A stretch of 64,000 nt of DNA, taken from assembly GCA_964347025.1 (NCBI GenBank), contig CAYFWU010000004.1, positions 1 to 64,000 on the forward strand. Reading direction: 5' to 3'. The notes under the pieces were generated by a model. It had not been told where the DNA came from. It did no database searches and was given only the letters and a program-made list of their open reading frames with translations. Numbering within the stretch: position 1 is the stretch's first letter; each line of letters opens with the position of its first letter. This document shows positions 40,455 to 49,804 of this stretch, piece by piece. Made by a program: the position numbers and the translations under genes. This DNA comes from CS3-C152 sp964347025. GTDB lineage: Archaea > Aenigmatarchaeota > Aenigmatarchaeia > QMZP01 > QMZT01.

Positions 40455-41444
40455 TCACAGGCTCACACGCTGGAACTTACCGTCTTTAAATATTATCAAT
40501 TCTGGTTTAATCGTGTTTTCCATCCAGTCCTCTGCCTTAGGAGTTCTATCATTGAAAAGCTTCAGACTTCCGTAATACCCACTGTGATCATAAGTAAGAA
40601 CAACGTCTTCAGGCCTGGTTGGCAAGTTGTGATCCCCTCCATAGGTAGGAAGATCTTTTACTGAAGAAAACCTCCCTAGATCCGGTTTCTCCTGTGTGAG
40701 CTCAATTATTACAAACCTCTCAAAGGAGTCATCAAGAACGCAAAGTCCCAGATGCTTCTCTAACTTGAGCAACCTATACCTATCAATCATTCCCGCGGTC
40801 TTGAACAAAGTCGCTCCGAATGTATGCATATCCTCACAGTCCATCTCAACGCCTTCAAAGTCTCTACCGTGCTTAACAACATAGGCCTGGTTGGGTGTTA
40901 GCGCAAGTTCTTTAAAACCGAAATTTTCCATATCGCTACCATATTCGAAATCCATTTGACTCTCCAAAAACTTAAACATTCTTACTATATTTTTATTGCA
41001 TTTCAATGGATTTTTTATCTGTAACTTATTTCTTTCAACTTCGATTCCTAGGTAACCCATTCTATCGTAAATCAATGCTGCAGCAGGAATATTAGTAGGC
41101 TTAATTGTTCTTTCTTCCTGGGTCAACTTCCCTTCATCTATAAGTTTCTTTTCTTCCATAACTGTTTTCAGAACCGCATAATCATCAGGAAGAGGATGTT
41201 CATCGGGGTGAACATTGATTGCAGGGAGTTTCGTCAAAATAGTAGCTTGAGGAGGCGGGTCTTCTGTTCCTCTAAAGTAATCAGTAGCAAGTGAGGATGT
41301 GATAGCACCAATGTTGTAACTCAGCTGTTTAAAAATTTTCTTAATCTCTTTATCAGTATATTCGTTCTTTAGGTGATAACGACAAAGTTCCTTTACTTTG
41401 TCTTCCATTTTGGTTCTAAAATTATCTTCCCTTCGAAGGCACAT
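40455..41444 (-). CDS. Conserved hypothetical protein with Cys-Glu-Asp motif
   Basis: The 329-residue soluble protein is not recognised. A segment EGVEMDCEDMHTFGATLFKT resembles the Cys region of transglutaminase-like cysteine proteases, and later DHSGYYGSLKLF has a possible His, but the resemblance is weak. TATA-like GTTAAAAAATTT about 28 bases upstream of the ATG supports a leaderless start at 41444; an ATG 12 codons in is an alternative. Confidence 0.55.
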   Translation of the reverse strand: MCLRREDNFRTKMEDKVKELCRYHLKNEYTDKEIKKIFKQLSYNIGAITSSLATDYFRGTEDPPPQATILTKLPAINVHPDEHPLPDDYAVLKTVMEEKKLIDEGKLTQEERTIKPTNIPAAALIYDRMGYLGIEVERNKLQIKNPLKCNKNIVRMFKFLESQMDFEYGSDMENFGFKELALTPNQAYVVKHGRDFEGVEMDCEDMHTFGATLFKTAGMIDRYRLLKLEKHLGLCVLDDSFERFVIIELTQEKPDLGRFSSVKDLPTYGGDHNLPTRPEDVVLTYDHSGYYGSLKLFNDRTPKAEDWMENTIKPELIIFKDGKFQRVSL

Positions 41445-41561
41445 GTTTTATTCTTGACAGTAAATTTTTTAACTTTAACCACCTCTCAGAAATAATAATT
41501 TGAATCCTTGTCCTAATAATTCTCTCTCAAGTTTTTTAAATAACCCGATTTAATATTATTC

Positions 41562-42914
41562 ATGGCTTTCGACATCACTTTGACAATGACTTACTTCGCT
41601 TTCTTACTCGGTTTCGGTGTGATCATAGCGAATCTTCTCAAAAAAGCGAGAATTCCCGACACCTTTTTTCTCCTCCTGCTGGGCCTTATATTGGGACCAA
41701 CGGTCTTCATGCACCCCTTTGTTATGCAGTACGTCAACGTCGTGCTGGTTGATGTAAGCGCAATGGGAGCTGTCCCGGATTTCCTGCGTATACTAGCGCT
41801 AATCCTTGTCGTGTTCACCGGGACGTTTAATCTGAGCTGGAAGGTCTTCAAACGCTTTTCAGACGTTTCCGTTAACCTCGCCTTTGTCGGGGTTGTCTTC
41901 AGCACGGCATTCCTTGGTCTGATCGCCCACCTGATATTCGGTTTCAATCCCGTATACGCTCTCCTGCTGGGAGCGGTTATAAGCGGGACAGGTACAGGAG
42001 TTTTATACGCCTTTGAACACTCGCTCTCGAGATCAAGGAGAGCGCTGGCGATCATAAAGGTGGAATCCATCTTCAACTCGCCCCTCACAGTTCTTTTACC
42101 AATCATCTTCCTCGATCTTGTTCTGATGGAGCCAGGCGCTCTATTCGAGCCCATGAAATACCTCGCGCTCTTCTGGCAGATGATTGTCGCTGGGGTTGGG
42201 ACAGGGATAATAATAGGGTTTGCGGTCTCAAAAATAATGAGAGGAATGCTGAAAGAATATTCTTCACTGATCCTTTTCTCAATCGCCCTAATAACCTACG
42301 CCCTCGCGGAGAACGTCGGCGGATCAGGCATGCTTGCAGTTGCTATCTGCGGTCTGATATCCGGAAACCTTGTCCTATCAGAAAGGGAAAAGGAAGAGGT
42401 TAAAAGGTTCGAGGACCAGCTTTCGGAAATGCTGAGGATTTCCGTTTTCACCCTCTTGGGGGCCCAGGTCATGCTACCATTTGATTTTAACCAGTTGCTG
42501 ATAGCATTCATATTCTTCCTCATTGTGTTTTTCTCGCGGCCGATCTTTTTGATACCGACCCTGGGCAAGCAGAGGAAGAAATTCGACAGGAAAGATCTCG
42601 TGCTAATGAGCTTCGTCGCCCCCAGAGGTCTCGCAGCAGCTGCAATGGCCCCAATAATCGCGACCGTCCTGACAGGGATAGGATCTCCTGAAGTGGGGAC
42701 CCAGATGGTTAACATAATATTCCTTGTGATCCTGTTCTCGGTACTCTTCTCAACAGTAGTCGCTGGAATAATGAGCACCAGGTATGTTCAGGACATGGGA
42801 AAGGAGGAGAAACCTCCAAAACCGAAAGAGCCGGAGGAACCAAAACAACCGAAAGAGCCAGAAAAACCAAGGGAAGAAAAATTCTTAGAAGAGGCGGAAC
42901 AGGCAGTCGGATAG
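41562..42914 (+). CDS. NhaP-like cation/proton antiporter with altered ion-site motif
   Basis: The 450-residue protein has about 12 membrane helices of the CPA1 family. GLILGPTVFMHPF, GTGTGVLYAFEH, ENVGGSGMLAV and FVAPRGLAAAA match NhaP/NhaP2. The usual END/NDP motif of helix 5 reads ESIFNSP here, so the ion-binding Asp appears to be Ser. The cytoplasmic tail is Pro/Lys/Glu-rich (EKPPKPKEPEEPKQPKEP). Transport may be changed or lost. Confidence 0.8.
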   Translation: MAFDITLTMTYFAFLLGFGVIIANLLKKARIPDTFFLLLLGLILGPTVFMHPFVMQYVNVVLVDVSAMGAVPDFLRILALILVVFTGTFNLSWKVFKRFSDVSVNLAFVGVVFSTAFLGLIAHLIFGFNPVYALLLGAVISGTGTGVLYAFEHSLSRSRRALAIIKVESIFNSPLTVLLPIIFLDLVLMEPGALFEPMKYLALFWQMIVAGVGTGIIIGFAVSKIMRGMLKEYSSLILFSIALITYALAENVGGSGMLAVAICGLISGNLVLSEREKEEVKRFEDQLSEMLRISVFTLLGAQVMLPFDFNQLLIAFIFFLIVFFSRPIFLIPTLGKQRKKFDRKDLVLMSFVAPRGLAAAAMAPIIATVLTGIGSPEVGTQMVNIIFLVILFSVLFSTVVAGIMSTRYVQDMGKEEKPPKPKEPEEPKQPKEPEKPREEKFLEEAEQAVG

Positions 42915-42917
42915 AAT

Positions 42918-44258
42918 TTATTTTCTGAATGATTTTTCCAATTTTTCTATACACTCATCTATTTCCTCTTTATTAACATTGAGCGGAGGACGGAAGCGAA
43001 TGGATTTCGGCCAGGAGGCCAGAACCGCTAAACCGTTCTTCCAACAACGCATACGGAATGAATCTCTCTGCTTCCTGCTCGGCATTTCTAACGCTAGGAA
43101 ACACCCACGACCGCGGACGTTCGAGACCTTTTCGTTTCTCTCAGCGAGTTCCCACAGCCTTTTCACAAAATAATCACCCATCTTAGTTGCGTTATCCAAA
43201 AGTTTATCCTGCACTATGATCTCCAGATATCTCCTGCCCCTGACCATATCCACGAGGTTCCCGCCCCATGTGGAATTGATCCTGCTAGATACATAAAACA
43301 CATTGTCTTTCACCTCGTCCACTTTCTTGGAAGCCATGATCCCGCATATCTGGGATTTTTTCCCAAACGCGATAATATCCGGTTTTATTCCGAAGTGCTC
43401 GAAACCCCACATCTTCCCTGTTGCTCCAAACCCTGTCTGTATCTCGTCAAGTACGAACATTATATCATTTTCCCTGCAAACCCTTTCGAGCGATTGCAAA
43501 AATTCCGGACGGAAATGATTGTCTCCTCCCTCTCCCTGTATTGGCTCTATTATAAGGCATGCAATACGTTTGGGATACTTCCTGAGGGCTGAATTTATCT
43601 GAGATAGCGATTTCTTCTCGTTCTTTTCCACTTCCTTTATCACCCCTTCAGTAACAGGGAAACGTAATTTCGGGTTAAGAACCCTTGGCCATTTGAACTT
43701 CGGGAAGTATTTAATTTTCGTATCCGCAGTGTTTGTTAACGAGAGCGTATACCCCGAACGCCCATGGAAGGCTTCCTTGAAATGTATTACTTTTCTCCCT
43801 AGTTCTCGCTTCGCGCCGCGATTGAAGTTCTTTCGTATCTTCCAGTCAATCGCTGCCTTCAGAGCGTTCTCAACCGCTAACGCCCCTCCGGCTATGAGGA
43901 ACAGATGTTTCATGAATTTTGGCATGGCAAGCCTGCTGAAGACCCTAACGAAGTGAGCATATTCCTCTGTGTAAACATCCGAATTCGCAGGGTTCTCGAG
44001 AGCAGCAGATCTCAGCTCCCGGAGGAAATCCCTATCCCTCATTTTCGGGTGGTTGTGCCCGATAGGAAGGGTTGAGAAGTAGGAATACATATCCAGGTAT
44101 TTCCTCCCTGTCCTCGCATCCACCATGTACGAACCCTTCGAGCGCTCGAGATCCACAACAATGTGAAAACCATCAACAAGAATTCTTTTCGCCAGAGTAT
44201 CAATAACCTTACCCGGAGGAACATCCTCCGCAAGAAACCTGCTCTTTATCCGTGGCAT
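42918..44258 (-). CDS. lat: L-lysine 6-aminotransferase
   Basis: The 446-residue class III aminotransferase closely follows LAT: PIQGEGGDNHFRPEFLQ, DEIQTGFGATGKMWGFEHFG and IIAFGKKSQICGIMA with the PLP Lys. It moves the epsilon-amino group of lysine to 2-oxoglutarate, giving piperideine-6-carboxylate. This could feed lysine breakdown. It converges on the antiporter gene with three bases between. Confidence 0.85.
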   Translation of the reverse strand: MPRIKSRFLAEDVPPGKVIDTLAKRILVDGFHIVVDLERSKGSYMVDARTGRKYLDMYSYFSTLPIGHNHPKMRDRDFLRELRSAALENPANSDVYTEEYAHFVRVFSRLAMPKFMKHLFLIAGGALAVENALKAAIDWKIRKNFNRGAKRELGRKVIHFKEAFHGRSGYTLSLTNTADTKIKYFPKFKWPRVLNPKLRFPVTEGVIKEVEKNEKKSLSQINSALRKYPKRIACLIIEPIQGEGGDNHFRPEFLQSLERVCRENDIMFVLDEIQTGFGATGKMWGFEHFGIKPDIIAFGKKSQICGIMASKKVDEVKDNVFYVSSRINSTWGGNLVDMVRGRRYLEIIVQDKLLDNATKMGDYFVKRLWELAERNEKVSNVRGRGCFLALEMPSRKQRDSFRMRCWKNGLAVLASWPKSIRFRPPLNVNKEEIDECIEKLEKSFRK

Positions 44259-44280
44259 GTTTAATATTTGTCAGAATTTA

Positions 44281-44844
44281 TTAATTAACATATGAATGAT
44301 CAGTCGGATTTTTTAAATCGTTATGCAAGGCTTCCATTTTTTCCAAGTTGTTTATGCATGCTATTATTCCCCCAAGTCCTATACTCTCTATAAGCCTTTC
44401 ATAGCCCTCACCCGATGATCTTTCCCTGCCGGAGTTAATGTAGAAAGAAGCGTTTCTCACGTGCTCTCGTGCCTCTTCGAATCGGAATTCTTCCGCAGGC
44501 TTTAACACCCTAATCGATTCCTTGAAGACAAGAAATTCAGCCTCCGCAGGGTTCAGATCTAGATAATTATTGAGACGCTTTTTTACCAGTTTCTCATTCT
44601 GTTCATTTCCTATGAGCGCATATTCTTTCATGCTTTTGAACATCACTTCTCCTGGAGTAAGAAATTCATCCATCATTGTAGCGAACTTGTCCATCACCAT
44701 ACTTTTTTCTCTGCCCTCAAAACCTCCAATGTAATTCTCTATATCCTTTATAGTCCGTTTCACATTCAAGTAATCTTTATTTCTAACGTAGGCCCTAAGC
44801 AGATTGCGGGCCCCTCTCAAATCACGCATCACAGATTCTTTCAT
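44281..44844 (-). CDS. Hypothetical helical protein
   Basis: The 187-residue protein is almost all helix and highly charged (MKESVMRDLRGARNLLRAYV at its start). I chose ATG 44844 because upstream sequence belongs to the rhomboid gene in another frame. It follows rhomboid on the same strand, 47 bases apart. No motif recognised. Confidence 0.55.
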   Translation of the reverse strand: MKESVMRDLRGARNLLRAYVRNKDYLNVKRTIKDIENYIGGFEGREKSMVMDKFATMMDEFLTPGEVMFKSMKEYALIGNEQNEKLVKKRLNNYLDLNPAEAEFLVFKESIRVLKPAEEFRFEEAREHVRNASFYINSGRERSSGEGYERLIESIGLGGIIACINNLEKMEALHNDLKNPTDHSYVN

Positions 44845-44891
44845 AATAATCACTTTAGATTTATTTATCAGTAGTAAATTATTTAAGCTTT

Positions 44892-45617
44892 CTACCACAG
44901 AATAATTCCCAAAACCTTCGCTATCCCGTACAGGAATATCCCCAGGACGAAATCTATTGCCCCCAAGAACAAATTCCCGATCCCTATTATGAAACTGAAT
45001 ATGGGACCCAGAAGTATGATTATTGCCACGAACAATATCAGCCACAGCAAACCCTTTCCGGCCCTCCTCGGATCTGCCCGGAAGGCGAAGAGCACGCCAA
45101 CAACCATGCCCGCGACATGCGCGATGTGAGCGACCCCAGAAACAATTTCTCCATAGTAAACGAGCATGGTCTCGATGATCGCATATATTATCGCTATCAG
45201 GCCAAGGGGAAGAGGGAATATGTAAAGGTTTATCATTTTTTTAGGTTTCGTGAGCATCGCGTAGCCCATCAGACCGAACACACATCCTGACGCTCCTACA
45301 ACAGGATTCACTGATGTGATTCCGTACGCGAGACTCCCGACAATCCCTGATACGAAATAGATCAATAGAAATCTCTTGGGGGTGAGCTCCTCTTCCAGAA
45401 CCTTCCCGAAAAAATACAGACCAAGCATGTTGAAGAACAGGTGAGAGGCGCTAGCATGGAGGAAAAGAGATGTAAACAATCTCCATACCTGAAGTATTAG
45501 GGGAGAGGAAAACGCGAAAAGGTCGAATGTCGTTTGCATCAGATTCTCGGGCATGGAGAAAACTAGTTCAAAAATTATCACGTTCGCCAGTATAAGTGCC
45601 CAGGTAAGCCTACCCAT
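44892..45617 (-). CDS. Rhomboid family intramembrane serine protease
   Basis: The 241-residue protein has six or more membrane helices. HASASHLFFNMLGLYFFG is the HxxxN loop, VGASGCVFGLMG carries the catalytic Ser, and AHIAHVAGMVVG the catalytic His. It cuts membrane proteins within the bilayer. Confidence 0.9.
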   Translation of the reverse strand: MGRLTWALILANVIIFELVFSMPENLMQTTFDLFAFSSPLILQVWRLFTSLFLHASASHLFFNMLGLYFFGKVLEEELTPKRFLLIYFVSGIVGSLAYGITSVNPVVGASGCVFGLMGYAMLTKPKKMINLYIFPLPLGLIAIIYAIIETMLVYYGEIVSGVAHIAHVAGMVVGVLFAFRADPRRAGKGLLWLILFVAIIILLGPIFSFIIGIGNLFLGAIDFVLGIFLYGIAKVLGIILW

Positions 45618-45650
45618 AGATTATTCTTGGGCGGATACACTATTAAGATT

Positions 45651-45899
45651 TCATTTGGATTTCTCTTCCTTCGCTTCCTTCGGTGCGAGCACCTTCGCCA
45701 GTATGATTGTTACGATCACAACAACTACAGTCACCACGAAAGCCGCCATTGTCAAACTCGTAGCCCCTTCCGCGCTTTCGTACAAGGGTTTAAGCCATGC
45801 AGAGATCGCGTCTTTCCATACCAGTGCAGCCACAAAACCGAGGGCAGCTGTCATCAGTGTAAGCGTCTGCTTTTTGATCTCCTCAAAAACAGTCATCAT
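45651..45899 (-). CDS. DUF5654-type small membrane protein
   Basis: This 82-residue protein begins MMTVFEEIKKQTLTLMTAAL, has two membrane helices with DAISAWLKP between them, and a charged tail. This pattern is common in archaeal DUF5654 proteins. The ATG at 45899 is six bases after AAGGAGGG. Confidence 0.72.
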   Translation of the reverse strand: MMTVFEEIKKQTLTLMTAALGFVAALVWKDAISAWLKPLYESAEGATSLTMAAFVVTVVVVIVTIILAKVLAPKEAKEEKSK

Positions 45900-45950
45900 A
45901 TACAACCCTCCTTAATTTTAATTTTTATTTAGAAACGGGTCTTATATATT

Positions 45951-46613
45951 ATGCCTAAAATAATCCTCATCCCCACCTCGCACATCGCTAGGGAAAGCCT
46001 GGAGAACGTAAGAAAAATCATCACGAAAGAGAAGCCGGAATGCATCGCCCTGGAACTGGATCTTAACAGGTATTACGCCCTGAAGGCAGAGGAGAAGGAA
46101 AGGTCAGGTTTCTGGGGAATGATAAAATCCTTCGGAATCTTCACGTCCCTGATATACTGGATACTTAAGAAATTCCAGGGGTACTTTGGAGGAAAAACCG
46201 GGGTTCTGCCAGGATCCGAGATGCTGAAGGGGGTTGAAATCGCGGAGGAACTAAAACTCCCCTTCGCCTTCATAGACCAGCCGGTCGAAAGGACGTTTTT
46301 CAATATAAAGAAAATCCCTCTTTCAGAGAAGCTCAGTCTGTTCTGGCTTTTGATAAAAGCGGTATTCGGTCTCGCTTACCCGTTCGGGAAGAAGGTGGAG
46401 ATTGATCTCTCCAAGGTTCCGCCAAAAAAACTGATAGAAGAGGCCATGAAACAATTCAGGAAAGATCTCCCGGGTTTCTATAATGTCCTGGTGGAGGAAA
46501 GAAACGCTGTCATGGCAAGAAACCTGAAAGCCCTCGCTAAGAAATTCGATAAGATTGTCTGCGTGATAGGAGCCGGGCACGAAAAGGGATTGAAAAAATT
46601 GTTGGCACAATAA
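45951..46613 (+). CDS. TraB family protein
   Basis: The 220-residue protein has ILIPTSHIARES near the start, IALELDLNRY, GSEMLKGVE, FIDQPVERT and a late VEERNAVMARNLK with a GAGHEKGL end, the conserved elements of TraB/PrgY proteins. These are linked to peptide-signal shutdown in bacteria; the archaeal role is unknown. Confidence 0.82.
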   Translation: MPKIILIPTSHIARESLENVRKIITKEKPECIALELDLNRYYALKAEEKERSGFWGMIKSFGIFTSLIYWILKKFQGYFGGKTGVLPGSEMLKGVEIAEELKLPFAFIDQPVERTFFNIKKIPLSEKLSLFWLLIKAVFGLAYPFGKKVEIDLSKVPPKKLIEEAMKQFRKDLPGFYNVLVEERNAVMARNLKALAKKFDKIVCVIGAGHEKGLKKLLAQ

Positions 46614-46649
46614 ACACTTAAAAATCTTAAAACGAAAAAATAATTTTGA

Positions 46650-47648
46650 ATGAGAACTAACAGACATATTATTGATTCTAGACAGTTCAAGGAAAGAGAG
46701 GTTCTAGAAAGGCTTTTTGAACTATCGGATGACATGAAAGCCTACAAGTACTTTGAACTTGAAGGGGGCCAGTACGAAAAACTTCTCCTCTCCAGTGAAC
46801 CAAGAAAGAAAATTCTGTGTACGCTGTTCTACGAGCCTAGCACAAGAACAAGATTTTCATTTGAATCCGCAATGAAGTTGATAGGAGGCGATTTCATAAA
46901 CACAGAATCTGCAGGGCATTTCTCTTCCGCAGCAAAGGGTGAATCGATTCCTGATGCAATCACAGTTATCGGAAATTATGTAGATGCGATTGTTATGAGG
47001 CATCCCAAGAGGGGCAACGCAAGACTGGCAGCAGAACATTCACCTGTCCCTATTATTAATGCCGGTGACGGTGACGGTCAGCACCCCACACAGACACTTC
47101 TGGACATATATACAATCAATGAGGAACTGGGAAGAATTGATGATCTGGAGGTGGGCATGGTCGGAGATTTACTTAAAGGGAGAACAGTACATTCCCTTGC
47201 TTATCTACTTGCACACCAGAAGAACATAAAATTGTATTTTGTTTCCCCGGGAATGATAAGAATGCCCCCAGACATTATTAAATACCTTGAAAGAAAAAAC
47301 ATCCCTGTGGAGGAAACGGCAGATCTCAAAAAAGTTGCAAAGAGGGTTGATGTTCTTTACGTCACAAGAATTCAGAAGGAACGTCTCAGACCTGAAGATT
47401 ACGAAAAGGTTAAGGGAGTTTACGTGGTTGATGGGGAAATGGCGGATTCAATGAAAAAAGATTCAATAATCATGCATCCGCTACCAAGAGTTGATGAAAT
47501 CTTAACCGAAGTTGATGAACATTCAAGAGCAGCCTACTTCAGACAGGCCGAGAACGGACAGTATGTAAGGATGGCCCTGTTAAAGACTATTCTGGAGCCT
47601 GATAAATACTGGTCCGAGTTTTTCAGCAGGCCGATCCCCAAGAAATAA
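46650..47648 (+). CDS. pyrB: Aspartate carbamoyltransferase, catalytic subunit
   Basis: The 332-residue enzyme has FYEPSTRTRFSFESA (carbamoyl-phosphate site), GDGDGQHPTQTLLDIYTI and MHPLPRVDEI (aspartate loop). It commits carbamoyl phosphate to pyrimidine synthesis. No regulatory subunit (pyrI) is next to it. Confidence 0.94.
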   Translation: MRTNRHIIDSRQFKEREVLERLFELSDDMKAYKYFELEGGQYEKLLLSSEPRKKILCTLFYEPSTRTRFSFESAMKLIGGDFINTESAGHFSSAAKGESIPDAITVIGNYVDAIVMRHPKRGNARLAAEHSPVPIINAGDGDGQHPTQTLLDIYTINEELGRIDDLEVGMVGDLLKGRTVHSLAYLLAHQKNIKLYFVSPGMIRMPPDIIKYLERKNIPVEETADLKKVAKRVDVLYVTRIQKERLRPEDYEKVKGVYVVDGEMADSMKKDSIIMHPLPRVDEILTEVDEHSRAAYFRQAENGQYVRMALLKTILEPDKYWSEFFSRPIPKK

Positions 47649-47659
47649 TTTTATTTAAC

Positions 47660-48850
47660 CTACGGTTTAAACCATTCTATTTCATAGTATTCATACTTGG
47701 ATTTTGGAAGAACGATCTTTTTCAGTTCGTAGTACGTTATTGAGGTTTCACGATCTGTTATCGAGAGCAAAAGATTAAGGCCTGTATCCTTCGCCTTCTT
47801 CAACATTGAGGCGAGCTCAACCCCTCCAATGTGCTCGTCTTCAGATACCGATACTAACACGTATCTTGGTTTATCCTTAGGGGTCTCTCTCACCCACACC
47901 CCTTTTCCTTTCTTCCTCCTGTAAGTCATGAAGTCTCCCTGATAATCAATGTAATCCTTCTTTTTCAATTCAGGGATCCCTAAGATAAACGTTTTCTTCA
48001 CCCCGTGCGCAACGCGAACCGCTCTCGACCACTCAGAGATCAACAGTTTCTGCTCTTTGGGAAAAACATGGAGAACGTGCTTGGAGTGAACCCATTCCCC
48101 TCCCCTCACAGGAGAAGCTCCGGGGAAGTAAATACGAAAATGAGAACCGAATTTAAACCCTGTTTTCACAACGTAACCTTTCAATCTCCAGTCCTCGTAT
48201 ATCTCATACAACTGTTTGGCATACTCCCTTTTTTTAACAACTTCTTTTAAGATTCCCTCTGGTTTCATCTTCTTCCCGGTCTCGTTGCTTATAACCTCCA
48301 AGCCGAAGTGTTTCGCAAGGAAAATGGTCTCGAAGAAATTCAGTTTCGATTGCTTCCCTCTTTCCTGCTTGTACACTCCGTATTGCCCTATCCAGTATTT
48401 ATCAAAAAGTTCTTTCCCAACCTTGTCGTTGTCCAGTATCGAAAACAGGGAATCAGGGTACCAGTAGGCCTTTGCCTTAAGTTTCTCAGGTTTTAATTTC
48501 TGGGAAGGGTATTTCTTGTACGTTTTCTTCGAATGCTTACCCTGGACGTTTTCATTGAACCTTCTTACCACGAGACCGCGATCCCTCCAGTCCCTGTAAG
48601 CGTTATACCTTATGAACAGTCTCGGTTCTTTACCAATGAAATGTTTGGCCAGCGAATTGAAGTCGATCTCCTTCCCCCTCTTGTCCAGAACTACCGCATT
48701 CCTGAACATTATCAAATACATTGCTTCTTCGGGAAGTAGCGAGATCTTCCCCCCTTTCTGATTTCCGAAGAAATCATTCGTTAGTTTTCCAACTATCTCT
48801 GCCTCTTCCGCCCATATCCCCTTCCTAGGATCGAATTTCAGCTCAAGCAT
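47660..48850 (-). CDS. endA: tRNA-splicing endonuclease, probably three-unit type
   Basis: The 396-residue protein holds an N-terminal degenerate unit (1-100), a full catalytic unit (about 130-290, with Tyr241 in SHFRIY, His255 in WVHSKH and Lys near 285 in AHGVKK) and a further C-terminal unit (300-396). The length and three-unit order resemble the ARMAN-2 EndA, which accepts relaxed bulge-helix-bulge sites. The tRNAs in this window carry such introns. The ATG at 48850 has AAAGG upstream; the longer frame overlaps the next gene. Confidence 0.88.
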   Translation of the reverse strand: MLELKFDPRKGIWAEEAEIVGKLTNDFFGNQKGGKISLLPEEAMYLIMFRNAVVLDKRGKEIDFNSLAKHFIGKEPRLFIRYNAYRDWRDRGLVVRRFNENVQGKHSKKTYKKYPSQKLKPEKLKAKAYWYPDSLFSILDNDKVGKELFDKYWIGQYGVYKQERGKQSKLNFFETIFLAKHFGLEVISNETGKKMKPEGILKEVVKKREYAKQLYEIYEDWRLKGYVVKTGFKFGSHFRIYFPGASPVRGGEWVHSKHVLHVFPKEQKLLISEWSRAVRVAHGVKKTFILGIPELKKKDYIDYQGDFMTYRRKKGKGVWVRETPKDKPRYVLVSVSEDEHIGGVELASMLKKAKDTGLNLLLSITDRETSITYYELKKIVLPKSKYEYYEIEWFKP

Positions 48851-48881
48851 AGTAATACCTTTACCAACGGAATATATAAAA

Positions 48882-49772
48882 TTAAAAAAACCCTTCAAGT
48901 TCCTGTTTTATTATTTCCTCTACCGCATCGGCCTCGAATTCATCCCTCGCAACAGTGACGCCGTCTATTACCACTGTTTTCTTCCCATCGTTGTAGTAGA
49001 ACTGAACCTTTTTGCCGTTACATTTAAATCCACTCAAGAGTTCTCTTTCCAGACGCGAAGTCCAGATAGAATCAATGACTTCAATCCCAGCCAAATATTT
49101 CATGAATTTATCCGAACCTCTGGGCAAATGATGATTCACAGAACCTCCGCATATTTTTTCTTTCTGACTTTTCTTTGAAGGCTCTATCAATGTCATAATT
49201 AATTTTTTGTATTTGCAGCAGAGTTGTTGGTATTTTTTATTCAAATCCTGATCATCCCTATATTTTTTCAGACCCTGTAGGTCTCTTTTTAAATTTCTGA
49301 TCTCCTTTTCAAGATTACTCTTCCTTATTTTCATGCCCCTAAAAGCCTTTTCCGATTTTTGCAAACTTTTTTCTAATCCGAGAATTTTATCCTTGAGCTC
49401 TTGTATTGAATTATTATATTGTAACTGTCTTTCTTGGTATTTTATGAGGTCATCTTTATCCTTTAATTTTTTCAAAATCTTTGATTTCTCAGCAGAAAAA
49501 TACGGATGCACACTTTTGATTTCTTCTGTAATATCCCTGGGCAAACCTACAGCCTCTCCCTCTAGAAAACCAATAAGATCTTCATGTTTTATCACCTTTG
49601 GAAATTTAGGAAATTTCCTGTTAGTTTTTGATTTACCCTCTCCGTAATTAACATTCAAAATATAGTAACTGGATTTGGGGGATCTGAGGTATATTATTTT
49701 TCGTAAAAAAGGAGAAACTATTTCGACTTCTATTTCTTTATCAAAATCATTTATAGTATAAATCGTTTTCAT
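48882..49772 (-). CDS. Hypothetical coiled-coil protein
   Basis: The 296-residue protein has a beta-rich N-terminus (1-60), a long coiled coil (about 100-175) and a C-terminal domain with two Cys (CCKYK) and HHLPRGSD. No family recognised. It is immediately upstream of endA, suggesting but not proving a link with RNA. Confidence 0.55.
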   Translation of the reverse strand: MKTIYTINDFDKEIEVEIVSPFLRKIIYLRSPKSSYYILNVNYGEGKSKTNRKFPKFPKVIKHEDLIGFLEGEAVGLPRDITEEIKSVHPYFSAEKSKILKKLKDKDDLIKYQERQLQYNNSIQELKDKILGLEKSLQKSEKAFRGMKIRKSNLEKEIRNLKRDLQGLKKYRDDQDLNKKYQQLCCKYKKLIMTLIEPSKKSQKEKICGGSVNHHLPRGSDKFMKYLAGIEVIDSIWTSRLERELLSGFKCNGKKVQFYYNDGKKTVVIDGVTVARDEFEADAVEEIIKQELEGFF

Positions 49773-49804
49773 ATCTAATTAGTAATAACCTAAATCTTAA
49801 ATAT

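Noticed and set aside
41591..42154. Minus-strand frame of 187 codons
   Set aside because: It is antisense to the antiporter gene; very Arg/Thr/Lys-rich in the manner of reverse-strand shadows.
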